From: Pseudo-nitzschia pungens
Lineage: Eukaryota > Bacillariophyta > Bacillariophyceae > Bacillariales > Bacillariaceae
NCBI GenBank assembly: GCA_037355855.1
Contig: CM074758.1
Span: 1,027,001-1,091,000, forward strand
Length of the DNA stretch: 64,000 bases
Reading direction: 5' to 3'
Made by a program: the position numbers and the translations under genes. Below are positions 10,699-20,241 of the stretch, piece after piece; the first letter of the stretch is position 1; each line of letters opens with the position of its first letter. The notes under the pieces are model-generated. The model did no database searches. It was given only the letters and a program-made list of their open reading frames with translations, and was not told the DNA's origin.

Positions 10699-11914
10699 AG
10701 TCCTCCGTGCTGGCAACCTCAGCGCTGAATGGAAACGACCAGCGCAGCACAATGCGTTTGGTCCGTTCCGTGCTCCCGGCAACCAACTCTGTTTTTTCAT
10801 CCCTTCGTTTCAAACCGTCCGTTCCGATGCCCGTACCGATTCCGATGCTTTCCGCAACGCATTGGGGGATTTTCGTTTTCGAATCGCACGAAATTATTTT
10901 GGCGTGGTCGATCCGATCCGATCCGATCCGGAGGGGAGTGCACAATGCAAGACAACACAAAATATCACAACACAACACACCGCACCACTCAGTATCCATT
11001 TCAGTTAAGACCTAGCTAAATAATTATGCGAAGTAATAATAATCTATGTTCCACATTCTTCTCTCTTTTGCTTGCGCTTTTGTCTTATGGACACAGTAGT
11101 GATCATGAGTACAAGGAGGCAACCATCACCGTCATGGTACCAACGAGGTCTCGTGTTTCCTGGTCGATGCCTAGGGTGAACTATCGGGATCCGGGATCGA
11201 ACAAATATCAACCACTTGTTTCGCGATACCATGTCTGCTGAAAATTTTTGTAGTTTTACAAGTATACGAACTGTAGAACCAACAGTCTTATTCTGCGTAA
11301 AACAATAAACTTACAAAGTCTAATTGTTTTTTCGTGAAACTCTCGGACAACACGACTCCGGAATTGTTCCACGGTAACCTTACCATCATGCGTACCGAAT
11401 CAATCATCTACCGATCCATTGGACTCAAGTGGCGGCAGACCAAGATCACGGCCTGCCAACCATTTTCCACGAAACTTTGCTGAATGAATCCTTCCACTTC
11501 ATTTCATTGGATGCGGTTTCATTTCATTTTAGTTAGTTCAGTTCATTTCACGGCGCGTCGCGGCGCGTCCTTCCAAGAAAAGACTCTGGGCACCGCGGTG
11601 ATGGACCAGCAACCGAAAGACGGCATCCGGATGGGACAAGCTTTGCCTTGCAACCGCAATGATGCTTGCAGTGCCCCTCGTACCGAGAACTCGTTTGGTA
11701 TTTTCCAAAGGCCTTGGTGGCATGGCACAGAATTAAAGGCCACAGCGAGCGGGGGATTTTGCGAAGCTTGAGGGGAGCGACGCTGCCTCTGTGGCGGTTT
11801 GGGCGAGTGTTGTGGCCGATCCCATCGCTGTCGTCGTTGTTGTCCTTGTTGCTGTTGCTGTCCTTGTCGTCGTCGTCGTCGTCCTCGGCGTACATCATCC
11901 GACACCTCGCTCGG
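10699..11914. other. Spacer, possible 3' exon of the UBA-like gene and LRR gene 3' flank
   Basis: The 5' part includes a TTTCAG acceptor at 11003 followed by a short in-frame ending, which could be the last exon of the upstream gene. A 71-codon frame starting ATG at 11026 has a signal-peptide-like start (LCSTFFSLLLALLSYG) but no other support. A GTAACCTTAC motif lies near 11372. The rest is the 3' flank of the minus-strand LRR gene, with CGTCGT/TTGCTG triplet runs at 11820-11890. Confidence 0.35.
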
Positions 11915-12933
11915 TTAGTGGCCAGCTGGAGGCTCAGTTGAAGCCAATCGGGGTGGACCACCGGTGGTGGTGGGTTCCGTTTCGTCTGTACCTGCGTCTG
12001 CGTCTGCACCTGCGCTTGTGTCTGTGCCCGAACTTGCCCGCAGCAGAGAGAAATCCCCAGGCACCCCAGGGACCGGCATTCCTTCGCCGCATTCCAGCAG
12101 CGAGGGATCCGGGGGCCGCCCCTTGTCCAGCTCCAGCTCCATCGGGGTCCCATCGAGGGCCATCGTTTTCAGGTTCTTGAGCTCACCGATCGACAGCGGA
12201 ACCGACCGCAGGGACGAGTTGCCGAGGTCCAGGCAGACCAATCGCCGGAGGTCCCCGATCGTGTCCGGCAGCTCGCCGAGCTCGTCGGCAAAGTACAAAT
12301 CCAGAAACTCGAGCTCTTGCAGCCTCCCGATGGACCGCGGCAGCGACCGGATCGCCGAGCACACCAGGTGCCACCGCACCAGCGACGAGAGGTTGCCGAT
12401 CTCGTCCGGCAGGGTCTGCAACCGCGACGTGGACGAGAGGTCCAGGAATTCGAGGTTCGCGAGGTTGCCGATCTCCGCCGGGAGCGAACGAATCGCCGAT
12501 GAATTCAGGTTGAGGTGGGTGAGGCTCGCCAGGTTCCCGATCTCGGCGGGCAGGAACGACAGCTCGGTCGTCGACGACAGAACGAGGCTTCGGAGATGCC
12601 CCAGTTTTCCGATCGATGCCGGGAGGGACCGCAGCGTCGACGAGTCGAGGTCCAGCTTGACCAGGCTGTCCGCCAGGGTTCCGGTCCCGATGGCGTCCGG
12701 GAGTCCCCTTGAGTTGGCGTGCGTCCGGAACTGGAGTTTCAGCACCCGGAGGGACCGGAATTGTCCGATCCACGCCGGGATCTCCAGGGGATCCCACAGA
12801 TCGAGCTCGGAGAGACAATCGAGCTCGAGGAGGGACTTTCCGGCGGACAAATCGGCATGCCGCGGCGCTCGGAGCGCGTATACGCGGTGTTCGTTGGACG
12901 GCGAGCCGCCCTCTTCGTCGTGTCGGCTAATAC

Positions 12934-12975
<42 letters not shown>

Positions 12976-13237
12976 CCCCGTAATCCGGTAGTCTGTAGAT
13001 TCGCACCATGTCCCGGATGTATTTTCCGGTGTTGTTGCAATAATTCCTGCGGGAGAGTTCCTTTCCCCGATTCGTAGCTACGAACCGATCGATTATTTCG
13101 CAGTCTCGTTTGTCGACCAAAAGGTCGGTGCCGTTTTTTCGTCCCCCCCGGAGGACAACGACAGGGCGTCGCCCCGGTTTTGATTCTTGCCGGTGGCAGC
13201 GGCGGATACTTTGGTTGCCGAGGGATGCCGACGACAT
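11915..13237 (-). CDS. Leucine-rich-repeat protein (short LPxxIG-type repeats)
   Basis: This 440-residue protein has about nine tandem LRRs of 23-24 residues between residues 145 and 380. Their consensus is L..LPxxIGxLxxLxxLxLxxSxI, for example SIRSLPAEIGNLANLEFLDLSST. This is the intracellular SHOC2/plant-PIRL style of LRR, usually a protein-binding scaffold; no partner can be inferred. There is no signal peptide or membrane segment. A run of 13 Asn (12938-12976) is encoded by a pure TTG/GTT microsatellite on the plus strand. The C-terminal tail is Thr/Ala/Asp-rich. The frame stays open upstream to 13312 but starts with TTG; the first ATG, at 13237 (MSSASLGNQS), is preferred. Third codon positions here are very GC-rich. 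Confidence 0.82.
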
Positions 13238-13312
13238 GGTGGTAGCACTGAACGGCACAAGGATTGTCGGATTATTGTGAATATTATTTCGGAAAACGTT
13301 TTTCGATTTCAA

Positions 13313-14127
13313 TGGACGGAGTGACGGTCGATCAAAGCGTCAATCGAAGCGAATGAAAAATCAATCACTGGGTGTGGTATCGCATCGCATCGCATCGCAT
13401 CGCAACATCGATGGTTGTTTTGTTTGACCTTTTGCGTCAATTCGCAATAGAACAAACGACAGATGATACCAAAACGGTTTTGTTCTTCGTTCGAATGCCG
13501 CATCATCTCATATTCTCATCTCTCGAGTTCTCTCGTTGGAAGGATACGACACAACATGTGTATCATGTACAGTATCGTTTCGGCGAGTTGTGATTCGTAC
13601 GCGTTGCCGTAGATTTTTACCTTGCGTAAAATCAACGCGCCAAATATGAAAAAAAGTGAGAAACGGAACCGAACAATTCTTTTCACGATCTCAATCATAC
13701 ATGGTAAGATCTTACCGTATGGAACGTCATGACAACATACCTACCTTACAGTGATTACTGAGTACGTGTACGTGTACAGTAAGGATCTTAAATTAATTCC
13801 CACAATCTTTTTTTCTTCGCGCAGCGTCGCACCCCTCTCTCTTTTATGAAACCTGGGTTCCTTCCTTGTTCCTTCGAAGCTCGAAGCAGAACAGAGCAAG
13901 ATTTCCTGGTAAGGTAATTATCCAAGACCAAACTTCACGAAACACACATCCTACCGTAAGGCTTACCACTGAACCTCTGTGTCCAAAGAGGAGTGTGCCT
14001 TTGTTTGCTTGTTGCGAGCAGTGGCAGCATTCTTAATCAGACGCACAAGACAGGACAAGCCACCATTGTATCATACCTTTTGGTTGGTTGATTGGTTGAT
14101 TGGCTGATTGATTGAACATCTTTTGCA
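13313..14127. other. Divergent spacer between LRR gene and ATG5
   Basis: The spacer contains a GCATC microsatellite at 13381-13402, a perfect palindrome GGTAAGATCTTACC near 13704, TACGTGTACGTGTAC near 13763, and a TTGGTTGATTGG repeat just before the ATG5 start. It probably holds both promoters. No gene is seen. Confidence 0.5.
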
Positions 14128-15852
14128 ATGGTACGATTTCATCCTTTGACCACCAAGACCGGTTCCAAATCGGAGAGTAGCATCCCTCGCCGGACTCAAA
14201 TCGCACTTGCCCGGACGAAAGACTTTCGGGATTCGGTGCGGATCAATGCCATTTTTCGGAGAAAAAAGCTTTTTCCTACCAAATACGGAAAAGCATCCGG
14301 ATCGGAGCACGCGACCGAAACAAACCAAACAACTACCAATGGTGAGGACAGCACCGAGAAAACAACAACAACATCATCATCATCATCATCATCAGCAGCA
14401 ACAACAACAATAAAAAAGAAAAAGAAGAACACGAGTTCCCGGTCCGATCCAACCACTGCCGGAGCTTCCGCTGACGTCGACGTCGACGCCGACGCGATTC
14501 GCCGCGCCAATTTTGCCGGCAAGATCCCGGTGCGACTGACGCTGGCCCGGTCGTCGCTCTCGACGGCCTTTCCCCCGCATCCCCGGCACGTCCTGGTGTC
14601 GCGGCACACCTTTCTGCACATCGGCCTGGAGTCGGCGGTCCGGGAACTCCACAAGTACGCGCCCCAGGCCCTGCGCCTGCAAATGCACGGGGTCCGCCAC
14701 AAGGGCAAGATCGTGGTCCGGGAGGAGGGGGACAGCGAGATCCAGAACGAGAAACAGAACGACAAACAGAACGAGAAACAGAACGACAAAGTAACTCCCT
14801 ATCCCGTCTGCTGGTTCGAGGACGTGGCCACGCAGCAACCCCTGCGGTGGCAGTACTTTGCCGGTGTCCTCTTTGATTCCCTTCCACACACTGCTACCAA
14901 TTCCGGTTCCGGTTCCGCTACCAATTCGTCTCGCCGGCAGCTCCCGTGGGAGCTGCGGCTGCACTTTCGGTCCTACCCGTCCGACACGCTCCTGGAGCTC
15001 CTCGATCCCAACCACGGGCACGGCACCGGGGTCCTGGAGACGATCCAACAAACCTACAAGAATTCCCTCAAGCAGGGACTGGTGATCCACCACGGGAACG
15101 CCCGGGAGGCTCTCAATCTCTCCAAACTGTCCCACACGGTCCTGTGGGAGGAGGGCATCCGGGGGGGCAGCTACGACGCGATTCGTCCCATTTTGTTTCC
15201 GGAAAAGAAGAGGAGCGACGCCGACAAGGACAAGGACACGAATAAAGACACGAATAAAGACAAGAATAAAGACAAGGACAAGGACAAGGACAAGGGCAAG
15301 GTCGGTGAGAGCGCGAGCCCCGAACCGAATGCGGAAAGAAAGGAACCGAAGGATGCTTCAAAACGCGACAACCGTGACAGCAGCAGCAAGGATGTCAAAG
15401 ACAGCAAGGCCGAGACTGCGGTCGCGCCCGAAGGCACCAATCCCAAAACAAACTCGCCCGCCACGATCCCGGTCCGGCTCTCCCTCGATCCGACCAAGCC
15501 CATGCTCCAGAGGCGCATCGGGGGCGGTGGCGGTGGCGCCTGCGGTCTTTCCGGCAAGGAGCCCACGCTGGGATCCCTTCTCCGGGGGTGGGCGTCCCCG
15601 CAGCGAAACGAAGATATCCGTCGCCACGAGGTTCGCGTCGCCGGCGTTTCTCCGCCCCTCTCGACCCCCCTGCTGGATCTGTGGAAGGTTTTACGGCACC
15701 CCGACAACTTTTTGTACGTTTGTGTGGTTCCAGACAGAACAAACGGCGGCGATCGCAAAAAAAACCACAACCACAACGACCGGTGGAGAACGACTATCGT
15801 GTCATCGAGGTTCTCCTCGGCGCGGCGACGGCGGCGGAACCGCAAACAATGA
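14128..15852 (+). CDS. ATG5: Autophagy protein ATG5
   Basis: ATG5 is conjugated to ATG12 and, with ATG16, forms the E3-like complex that lipidates ATG8 on the growing autophagosome. The conserved core starts near residue 127 (ANFAGKIPVRLTLARSSL). It continues with RHTFLHIGLESAVRELHKYAP, the first ubiquitin-like fold (LRWQYFAGVLFDSL, then LPWELRLHFRSYP), the helical segment QTYKNSLKQGLVIHHGNAREAL, and the second ubiquitin-like fold (IPVRLSLDPTKPMLQRRI to PLLDLWKVLRHPDNFLYVCV). The Lys in NSLKQG (residue 315) aligns by context with the ATG12-accepting lysine. At 574 residues it is about twice the usual length, owing to a Ser/Thr/Lys-rich N-terminal extension and a KDKDTNKD low-complexity insert at residues 365-395. 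It is a single exon and ends tail-to-tail with the selenoprotein gene. Confidence 0.88.
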   Translation: MVRFHPLTTKTGSKSESSIPRRTQIALARTKDFRDSVRINAIFRRKKLFPTKYGKASGSEHATETNQTTTNGEDSTEKTTTTSSSSSSSAATTTIKKKKKNTSSRSDPTTAGASADVDVDADAIRRANFAGKIPVRLTLARSSLSTAFPPHPRHVLVSRHTFLHIGLESAVRELHKYAPQALRLQMHGVRHKGKIVVREEGDSEIQNEKQNDKQNEKQNDKVTPYPVCWFEDVATQQPLRWQYFAGVLFDSLPHTATNSGSGSATNSSRRQLPWELRLHFRSYPSDTLLELLDPNHGHGTGVLETIQQTYKNSLKQGLVIHHGNAREALNLSKLSHTVLWEEGIRGGSYDAIRPILFPEKKRSDADKDKDTNKDTNKDKNKDKDKDKDKGKVGESASPEPNAERKEPKDASKRDNRDSSSKDVKDSKAETAVAPEGTNPKTNSPATIPVRLSLDPTKPMLQRRIGGGGGGACGLSGKEPTLGSLLRGWASPQRNEDIRRHEVRVAGVSPPLSTPLLDLWKVLRHPDNFLYVCVVPDRTNGGDRKKNHNHNDRWRTTIVSSRFSSARRRRRNRKQ

Positions 15853-16097
15853 TTCATGCACAAAATTCGGGTCCGGTAACTGAAACGATGGTTGTTTTTG
15901 GTTATGTTATATAAAAAAATAATATAGGTGGTGTTATTTTTGAGAGTCACAATGCGGTACGCGGGGGTCGATGTTCTCTTTGTACAGTATCTATCTATCT
16001 CTTTCGAATGTCTTGTCTTGGAAACGATCGGGTTGCCACTCCTGCATCACCTACCCAACCACGTATCCAGCCGACGAGCCTCGTGCCACTTGAACAC

Positions 16098-16200
16098 CGA
16101 ACGAGCAACTCTCGATTCCTGGCTCGATCCGCGAGACACACGCGAAGAACGGTGTCGTCGGGACCGGGCCAGGAACGTCATTCGTGCCTTCGTTCGTTCG
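16098..16200 (-). promoter_or_regulatory. Candidate SECIS element in the 3' UTR of the selenoprotein gene
   Basis: It lies 77 nt past the stop codon. Read on the minus strand, helix I is CGAACGA (16200-16194) with UCGUUCG (16104-16098). A short GCA/UGC pair follows, then the core quartet AUGAC (16181-16177) opposite CGAG (16114-16111), which supplies the tandem G-A/A-G pairs of a SECIS kink-turn. Helix II is GUUCCUGGC (16176-16168) fully paired with GCCAGGAAU (16123-16115). Unpaired CC at 16167-16166 sits where eukaryotic SECIS elements carry AA or CC. It is followed by GGUCC/GGAUC and GACAC/GUGUC pairs, giving a Form II-like but unusually long apical part. Pairings were found by eye; no folding program was run. 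Confidence 0.75.
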
Positions 16201-16276
16201 TGAGCACCAGCGGTTCGAGACTAATGGTGGAGGTGGCGGTGATGACGATGAGTTCTTACCGGGATCGGTTTGCTTG

Positions 16277-17101
16277 TTACTTGCCAGCACCGGCCACGGC
16301 GATGGAGACCACCTCGGCCAGATCGGGATGATCTCCCGGGAGGCGATCGCTCCACTGGTACAGAATCTCGTCGTTCTTGACCACAAACGTCCCGCCCAGC
16401 CGCAGAACACCCTCGGGGATCTCTCCGAACTTCATGTCCTTGGGGATCGGCGAGACCTTGCCAACGGCCCTGAAGTATCCCATCCACTGGCCGAATCCGA
16501 GCCCGGGTGCCTGCATCTCGACCTCCTTGGCGGTCTCGGGATCCACGTCCGTGAACTTTCCAAAACCAGCGGCCTCGTAGGCGCCAAACGAGTACCCGTC
16601 CACCAGCATGGACTCGGGATCGATGGCCGGGTTCTGCTCCAGAAAGGCCCCCAGCTTTTCGGCGTCCCCGATGCTGACAAAGATCGGTCCGCCGACGTTG
16701 TTGCGCGACAATTGCTCACGGACGTCCTCCCAATCGTTGGCGTACGTCCAGCAGTAAGGTCAGCCCATGTGGCGCAAAAAGACCACCACGTTCGAGGTGT
16801 CGGCCTGGAGCAGGTCTCCCAGGACTACGGTTTCTCCGCGTACGTTGGTCAGGGCGGCGTTCCGTAGGGATTCCGCCGAGTCCAGCACGGCTTCCTCCAC
16901 GTCGGAGGGCATATCGCAGGGAGCGGGAGCTTCGGCAGAAGGTTCGGTAGTGGTTTCGAGATCGCTTGTGCTGTAAAGGGCACACGTTCGGTGGGAAATG
17001 GCGGGTCCTAGGGAGATCGCTGACGGGGCAAAGGCATCGGAATAAGTCGCAAGGCTCGCGGACGCAGCCAGCGCCAACGCAATGGTGTGATGGATCCTCA
17101 T
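16277..17101 (-). CDS. Plastid-targeted AhpC/TSA (PRXL2/FAM213-like) selenoprotein with UxxC redox site
   Basis: The frame is interrupted once, by TGA at 16762-16760 (codon 114), and otherwise encodes 274 residues. Around the TGA it reads VVVFLRHMG-U-PYCW, and the thioredoxin-fold continues as TYANDWEDVREQL, GGPIFVSIGDAEKLGAFLEQNP and LVDGYSFGAYEAAGFGKF. In AhpC/TSA-like (PRXL2) proteins this position is the first Cys of a CxxC in FLRHFGCPxC, so UGA most likely encodes selenocysteine, giving UxxC. A SECIS candidate lies in the 3' UTR at 16098-16200. The N-terminus is a signal peptide, MRIHHTIALALAASASLATY, followed by SDAFAPSA, a classic diatom plastid cleavage motif. The predicted role is a plastid thiol/selenol antioxidant or prostaglandin-synthase-like reductase; the substrate is unknown. 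No plausible intron removes the TGA. Without Sec decoding the gene would be called as two broken pieces. Confidence 0.87.
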
Positions 17102-17916
17102 CGTGCCGACGATAATTTGTTGCAGGGTGCGATCCTTTGGGAAAGGTGTGCGGGGCTGCGGAGTGGAAGCGAATGCGAAGAGCTAAATTTCATTTTTCTT
17201 TGTGGGTCGTACAAGGAACTTTTACTGTATTCCACAATTACCGTAACTTACAAGGTAAACCTTACTGTACAGTACGGTATCACAATTGTTCTTTTCCATC
17301 ATTCTCATTCTTTCATCACATCTGATGCTGACGGCAAAGATGATATCTGGTAATCTTACTGTGGTAAGCAGAAGATGACTCACACAGACAATCAAACAAC
17401 AAACAACAAACAACCACTTCACTACCTGTATCATGATGTAAACCTTACAGTAAGGTTAAATTGGGGAGTTTTTATATTACGTACAACTAATATCTTAATC
17501 TTAACTTCAACCTTAATGTAGCAAATCACGGACCATTCCACTCGCTGGGGGTGGTGGAGGCAGTCAGTCAGTCTGAGGAGGGCATTGATTCGTCGTTTTC
17601 ATTGTGGACCCTTTGTACCGTAAGGTTACTTGTAGTTTCAAAAATAATGAATGGTCGAAATAGGATCCAAGGTGACCCCAGACAGGATCCACATGAGTAA
17701 AACCTTAGAAGTAATAGTTTCGGGAATGAGATGTGTTCTGAAGAAGTAATAGTAACCTTACTAGTAGTAAGGTTTTATCAGTAAGGTTACCAATACTAGT
17801 GCCAATACCCATACCAATACCAATACCAGGACCAGTGCAAAAAATACGCACACACAGACCAATCTCTGATCTGGTAATTACCTTACCCGATAGCCCACCG
17901 CACGGAGCAGACCATC
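17102..17916. other. Spacer rich in GTAAGGTT/AACCTTAC inverted motifs
   Basis: This 0.8-kb spacer separates divergent genes and holds the densest cluster of the recurrent motif. Copies lie near 17258, 17440, 17449, 17620, 17753, 17767 and 17781, twice arranged as inverted repeats (17440-17456 and 17753-17774). A CCAATACCAATACC repeat lies at about 17796-17832. No gene is seen. Confidence 0.6.
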
Positions 17917-19140
17917 ATGATGGACGCCATCGTTCAATTGATCCGCAACGCACTCTGCTGCGTCAAGGACTGGGAACTCTTTTCCGACTCGATCCCCTCG
18001 CTCTACGATCCAGCGATCACCAATGGCCTGTTGGATTCCGCGCTCGGCGCTGAGCTCCCCGACTACGTCAACAAGACGACGCCGCTGGAGGTCGTCATTT
18101 CCGTCACGCAGCTCTACGCCTGCCTCTCGTGCGCCAAGAGCGGATGCACCCTGGCCTGGACGTCTTCCGGAAAGCTCAAGCGCCTGGTGCGATTGCTGGA
18201 GGGCCGCCTGTCGGCAGCCCCGGGAGCCGACGCCTCCGCCAACCGGCGCGCGGCGCACCGCATCGTCAACGAGAGTCTCGTCCACGAGGCGAAATCGGCC
18301 ATGCGCAACGTCTTCGTGGGACTCCTGGTGGCCCCCATCGGGTTTGCCTTTTTCTGGTTGTTTGCCAACTCGTGGCACGTGACGGAGGCCGGATGGATCG
18401 GTGGTTTGACGGCACTCATCGATGCCCTGACCGTCATGGAGGTGTGTCTGGTGCCGCTGCTGTATTACATGGTGGTGGACGGATTGGCCCAGTTTCGGCG
18501 CAAGAAGGAGACCGAGGAGTGCATCGGCGTCGTTTCGACCGGTGGCAGCGAGTTCCAACCCGATTACGTCAACGTTACCCGTTACGAATTGATGGAACCG
18601 GGATGGGTTCCCTTTTACGAGGGGGGCGTGTCGGTCCTGGCGACTGCCAAGGCGGAGGAGGAAGAAACCGCCATGGCCGAGGAAACCAAACGGGTCGAGC
18701 AAACCCTGGACCTGTGGTTCGCTCCCACCAAGGATAAGAATGCCGACGATGCCAAGGAAAAGGACGCCAAGATCCGCAGGGAGGCCCTCGACAACGCGCT
18801 CTCCACCATGAAAGGATCGCTCGCGGGATTGTCCGCCAAGGGACACCGGGAATTCTTGTACCTGGTCCTCAACTCCATCGCCTTTTACGGATACCTCATG
18901 GCGATCGTCTGCTTCTACTACCCCGACGACGAATTCCAGCCGGGATGGATCCGGTCCATGAAGTTCGGGTACGACAACAACTTTGCCGACTGGTCAGGGA
19001 ACTTTGCGGGGGATCTCATGTGGACGATCGAGCCGATGGTCATTTTGGGCAGTCCGTACTACCTTGCCTCCCTGGCAACAACATCGGCGGCGTCAACGAC
19101 ACAAACCGAAGCGGCACCGGTCAAGGCCAAGACGGAGTGA
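17917..19140 (+). CDS. Polytopic membrane protein of unknown function
   Basis: I do not recognise this 407-residue protein. Four hydrophobic segments are likely to span the membrane: NVFVGLLVAPIGFAFFWLFA (about 131-150), a longer segment including VMEVCLVPLLYYMVV (about 163-192), FLYLVLNSIAFYGYLMAIVC (about 313-335) and MWTIEPMVILGSPYYLASLA (about 368-388). Between segments 2 and 3 is a charged, coiled-coil-prone hydrophilic loop of about 120 residues rich in Glu and Lys. The N-terminal 130 residues are soluble-looking, with paired Cys (ALCCVKD, CLSCAKSGC). There is no clear signal or plastid presequence. Codon use is strongly C-ending and regular over the whole length, which supports a real expressed gene. 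Two ATGs are adjacent (17917, 17920). It is a single exon. Confidence 0.75.
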   Translation: MMDAIVQLIRNALCCVKDWELFSDSIPSLYDPAITNGLLDSALGAELPDYVNKTTPLEVVISVTQLYACLSCAKSGCTLAWTSSGKLKRLVRLLEGRLSAAPGADASANRRAAHRIVNESLVHEAKSAMRNVFVGLLVAPIGFAFFWLFANSWHVTEAGWIGGLTALIDALTVMEVCLVPLLYYMVVDGLAQFRRKKETEECIGVVSTGGSEFQPDYVNVTRYELMEPGWVPFYEGGVSVLATAKAEEEETAMAEETKRVEQTLDLWFAPTKDKNADDAKEKDAKIRREALDNALSTMKGSLAGLSAKGHREFLYLVLNSIAFYGYLMAIVCFYYPDDEFQPGWIRSMKFGYDNNFADWSGNFAGDLMWTIEPMVILGSPYYLASLATTSAASTTQTEAAPVKAKTE

Positions 19141-19612
19141 GCAAGCTAGCCAGCTTGCCAGAACGTTCCCGGTGTAGATGTGGCCAGCGTCGAGGAATGA
19201 ATCATCCCGTAGGGGAGGAAAGGAAGGAATAGGATGTCCGCGCAAACCATCCATCAGTCACTACACGTACGCGTAACCATTGCAAACAGTAATAATTCAT
19301 ACTATTATTCGATTACTAGTTTCATTCCGTTTTTGGTTTGGATCGATCATTGATGCCGAACGGTTCGTTTCTCCGAAAAAGCTTGCTCGTGTCTCGGTCC
19401 AATGCAGAGTTCCAGGCTTGGATAGGTGAATCATTATCATTCATCATTGCATCGTTCTGTGCGTCAACACGCGCTCTTTGGCTCTCCCGCGATACATCGA
19501 GTATTCCTGTTCAGTGCCAGAGCGAGAGCAAGTCAAAGGACAAAGCCCTCGGTGTACGGTACCGTACGGTGCCGTAAAGATCCCACAGAACAGCGAGGAA
19601 TTTGGGGTCTCT

Positions 19613-19644
<32 letters not shown>

Positions 19645-20241
19645 GAGGCAATTACACGTAGTGGCTGCACGCATTTTCGTGAATGATATTGGTATTGTTT
19701 CTTTTGTCAACCACGGTGGATATCTCCATTGCCTGCATCGAAGCGGCGACCAACCCTTCTGCCTCGAGGACTATTATTTACAAACAGTCGTAATTCATAC
19801 TACTACTTCGTAGTTCAATTTTCTGACCAATGCTTGGATCAATAATCATCGATCTTTCTCGATTCGGTTCTCCGAAAAACCCCTGGAATGGTTCTTGATT
19901 CATGGCAAAACTCGGTCCATGATTGGAATCATCAATCAATAAATAATCTTCCACGCCGATATACCGTAGTACTACTGCATCGTTCCGTGCAATAGTCCAC
20001 ACTCTTGGGCATCCCTTGCCATGCGTCCATTCCTGTGTCTGCTTGGAACGTCGATGTCGCTGCTGCGCGTCGTTCGGAGGTCTGCAGAGTGCCATGCGTG
20101 TACTACCATTCTTATTGGTTTCAAAAGAATTCTTTCAAAATTCATGCTCGTGGCTTCCCTCGACGACCGGGAATTAGGGTCGTATCCGACTCGACTCGAC
20201 TCGATTCGACTCGATTCGATTCGGCTCGGCTCGGACGTTTC
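19141..20241. repeat. Spacer with GT microsatellite and GACTC/GATTC repeat
   Basis: The spacer holds a (GT)n microsatellite at about 19615-19642, TACGGTACCGTACGGT palindromic sequence near 19556, and a GACTCGACTCGATTCG simple repeat at 20185-20234 adjoining the zinc-finger gene's 3' end. An AATAATTCATACTA motif recurs with variation at 19290-19310 and 19788-19806. No gene is recognised. Confidence 0.55.

Noticed and set aside
11026..11241. 71-codon frame with a signal-peptide-like start
   Set aside because: Short, with a low-complexity remainder and no supporting context; it may be 3' untranslated or spacer sequence.
12183..12818. 211-codon minus-strand frame rich in Arg/Gly/Pro
   Set aside because: It lies wholly inside the LRR gene in another frame; GC-rich third positions keep shadow frames open.
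16760..17101. A short truncated protein ending at the TGA at 16760, with a separate gene at 16277-16711
   Set aside because: The thioredoxin fold runs straight through the TGA in the same frame, and a SECIS candidate is present, so one selenoprotein is the better model.
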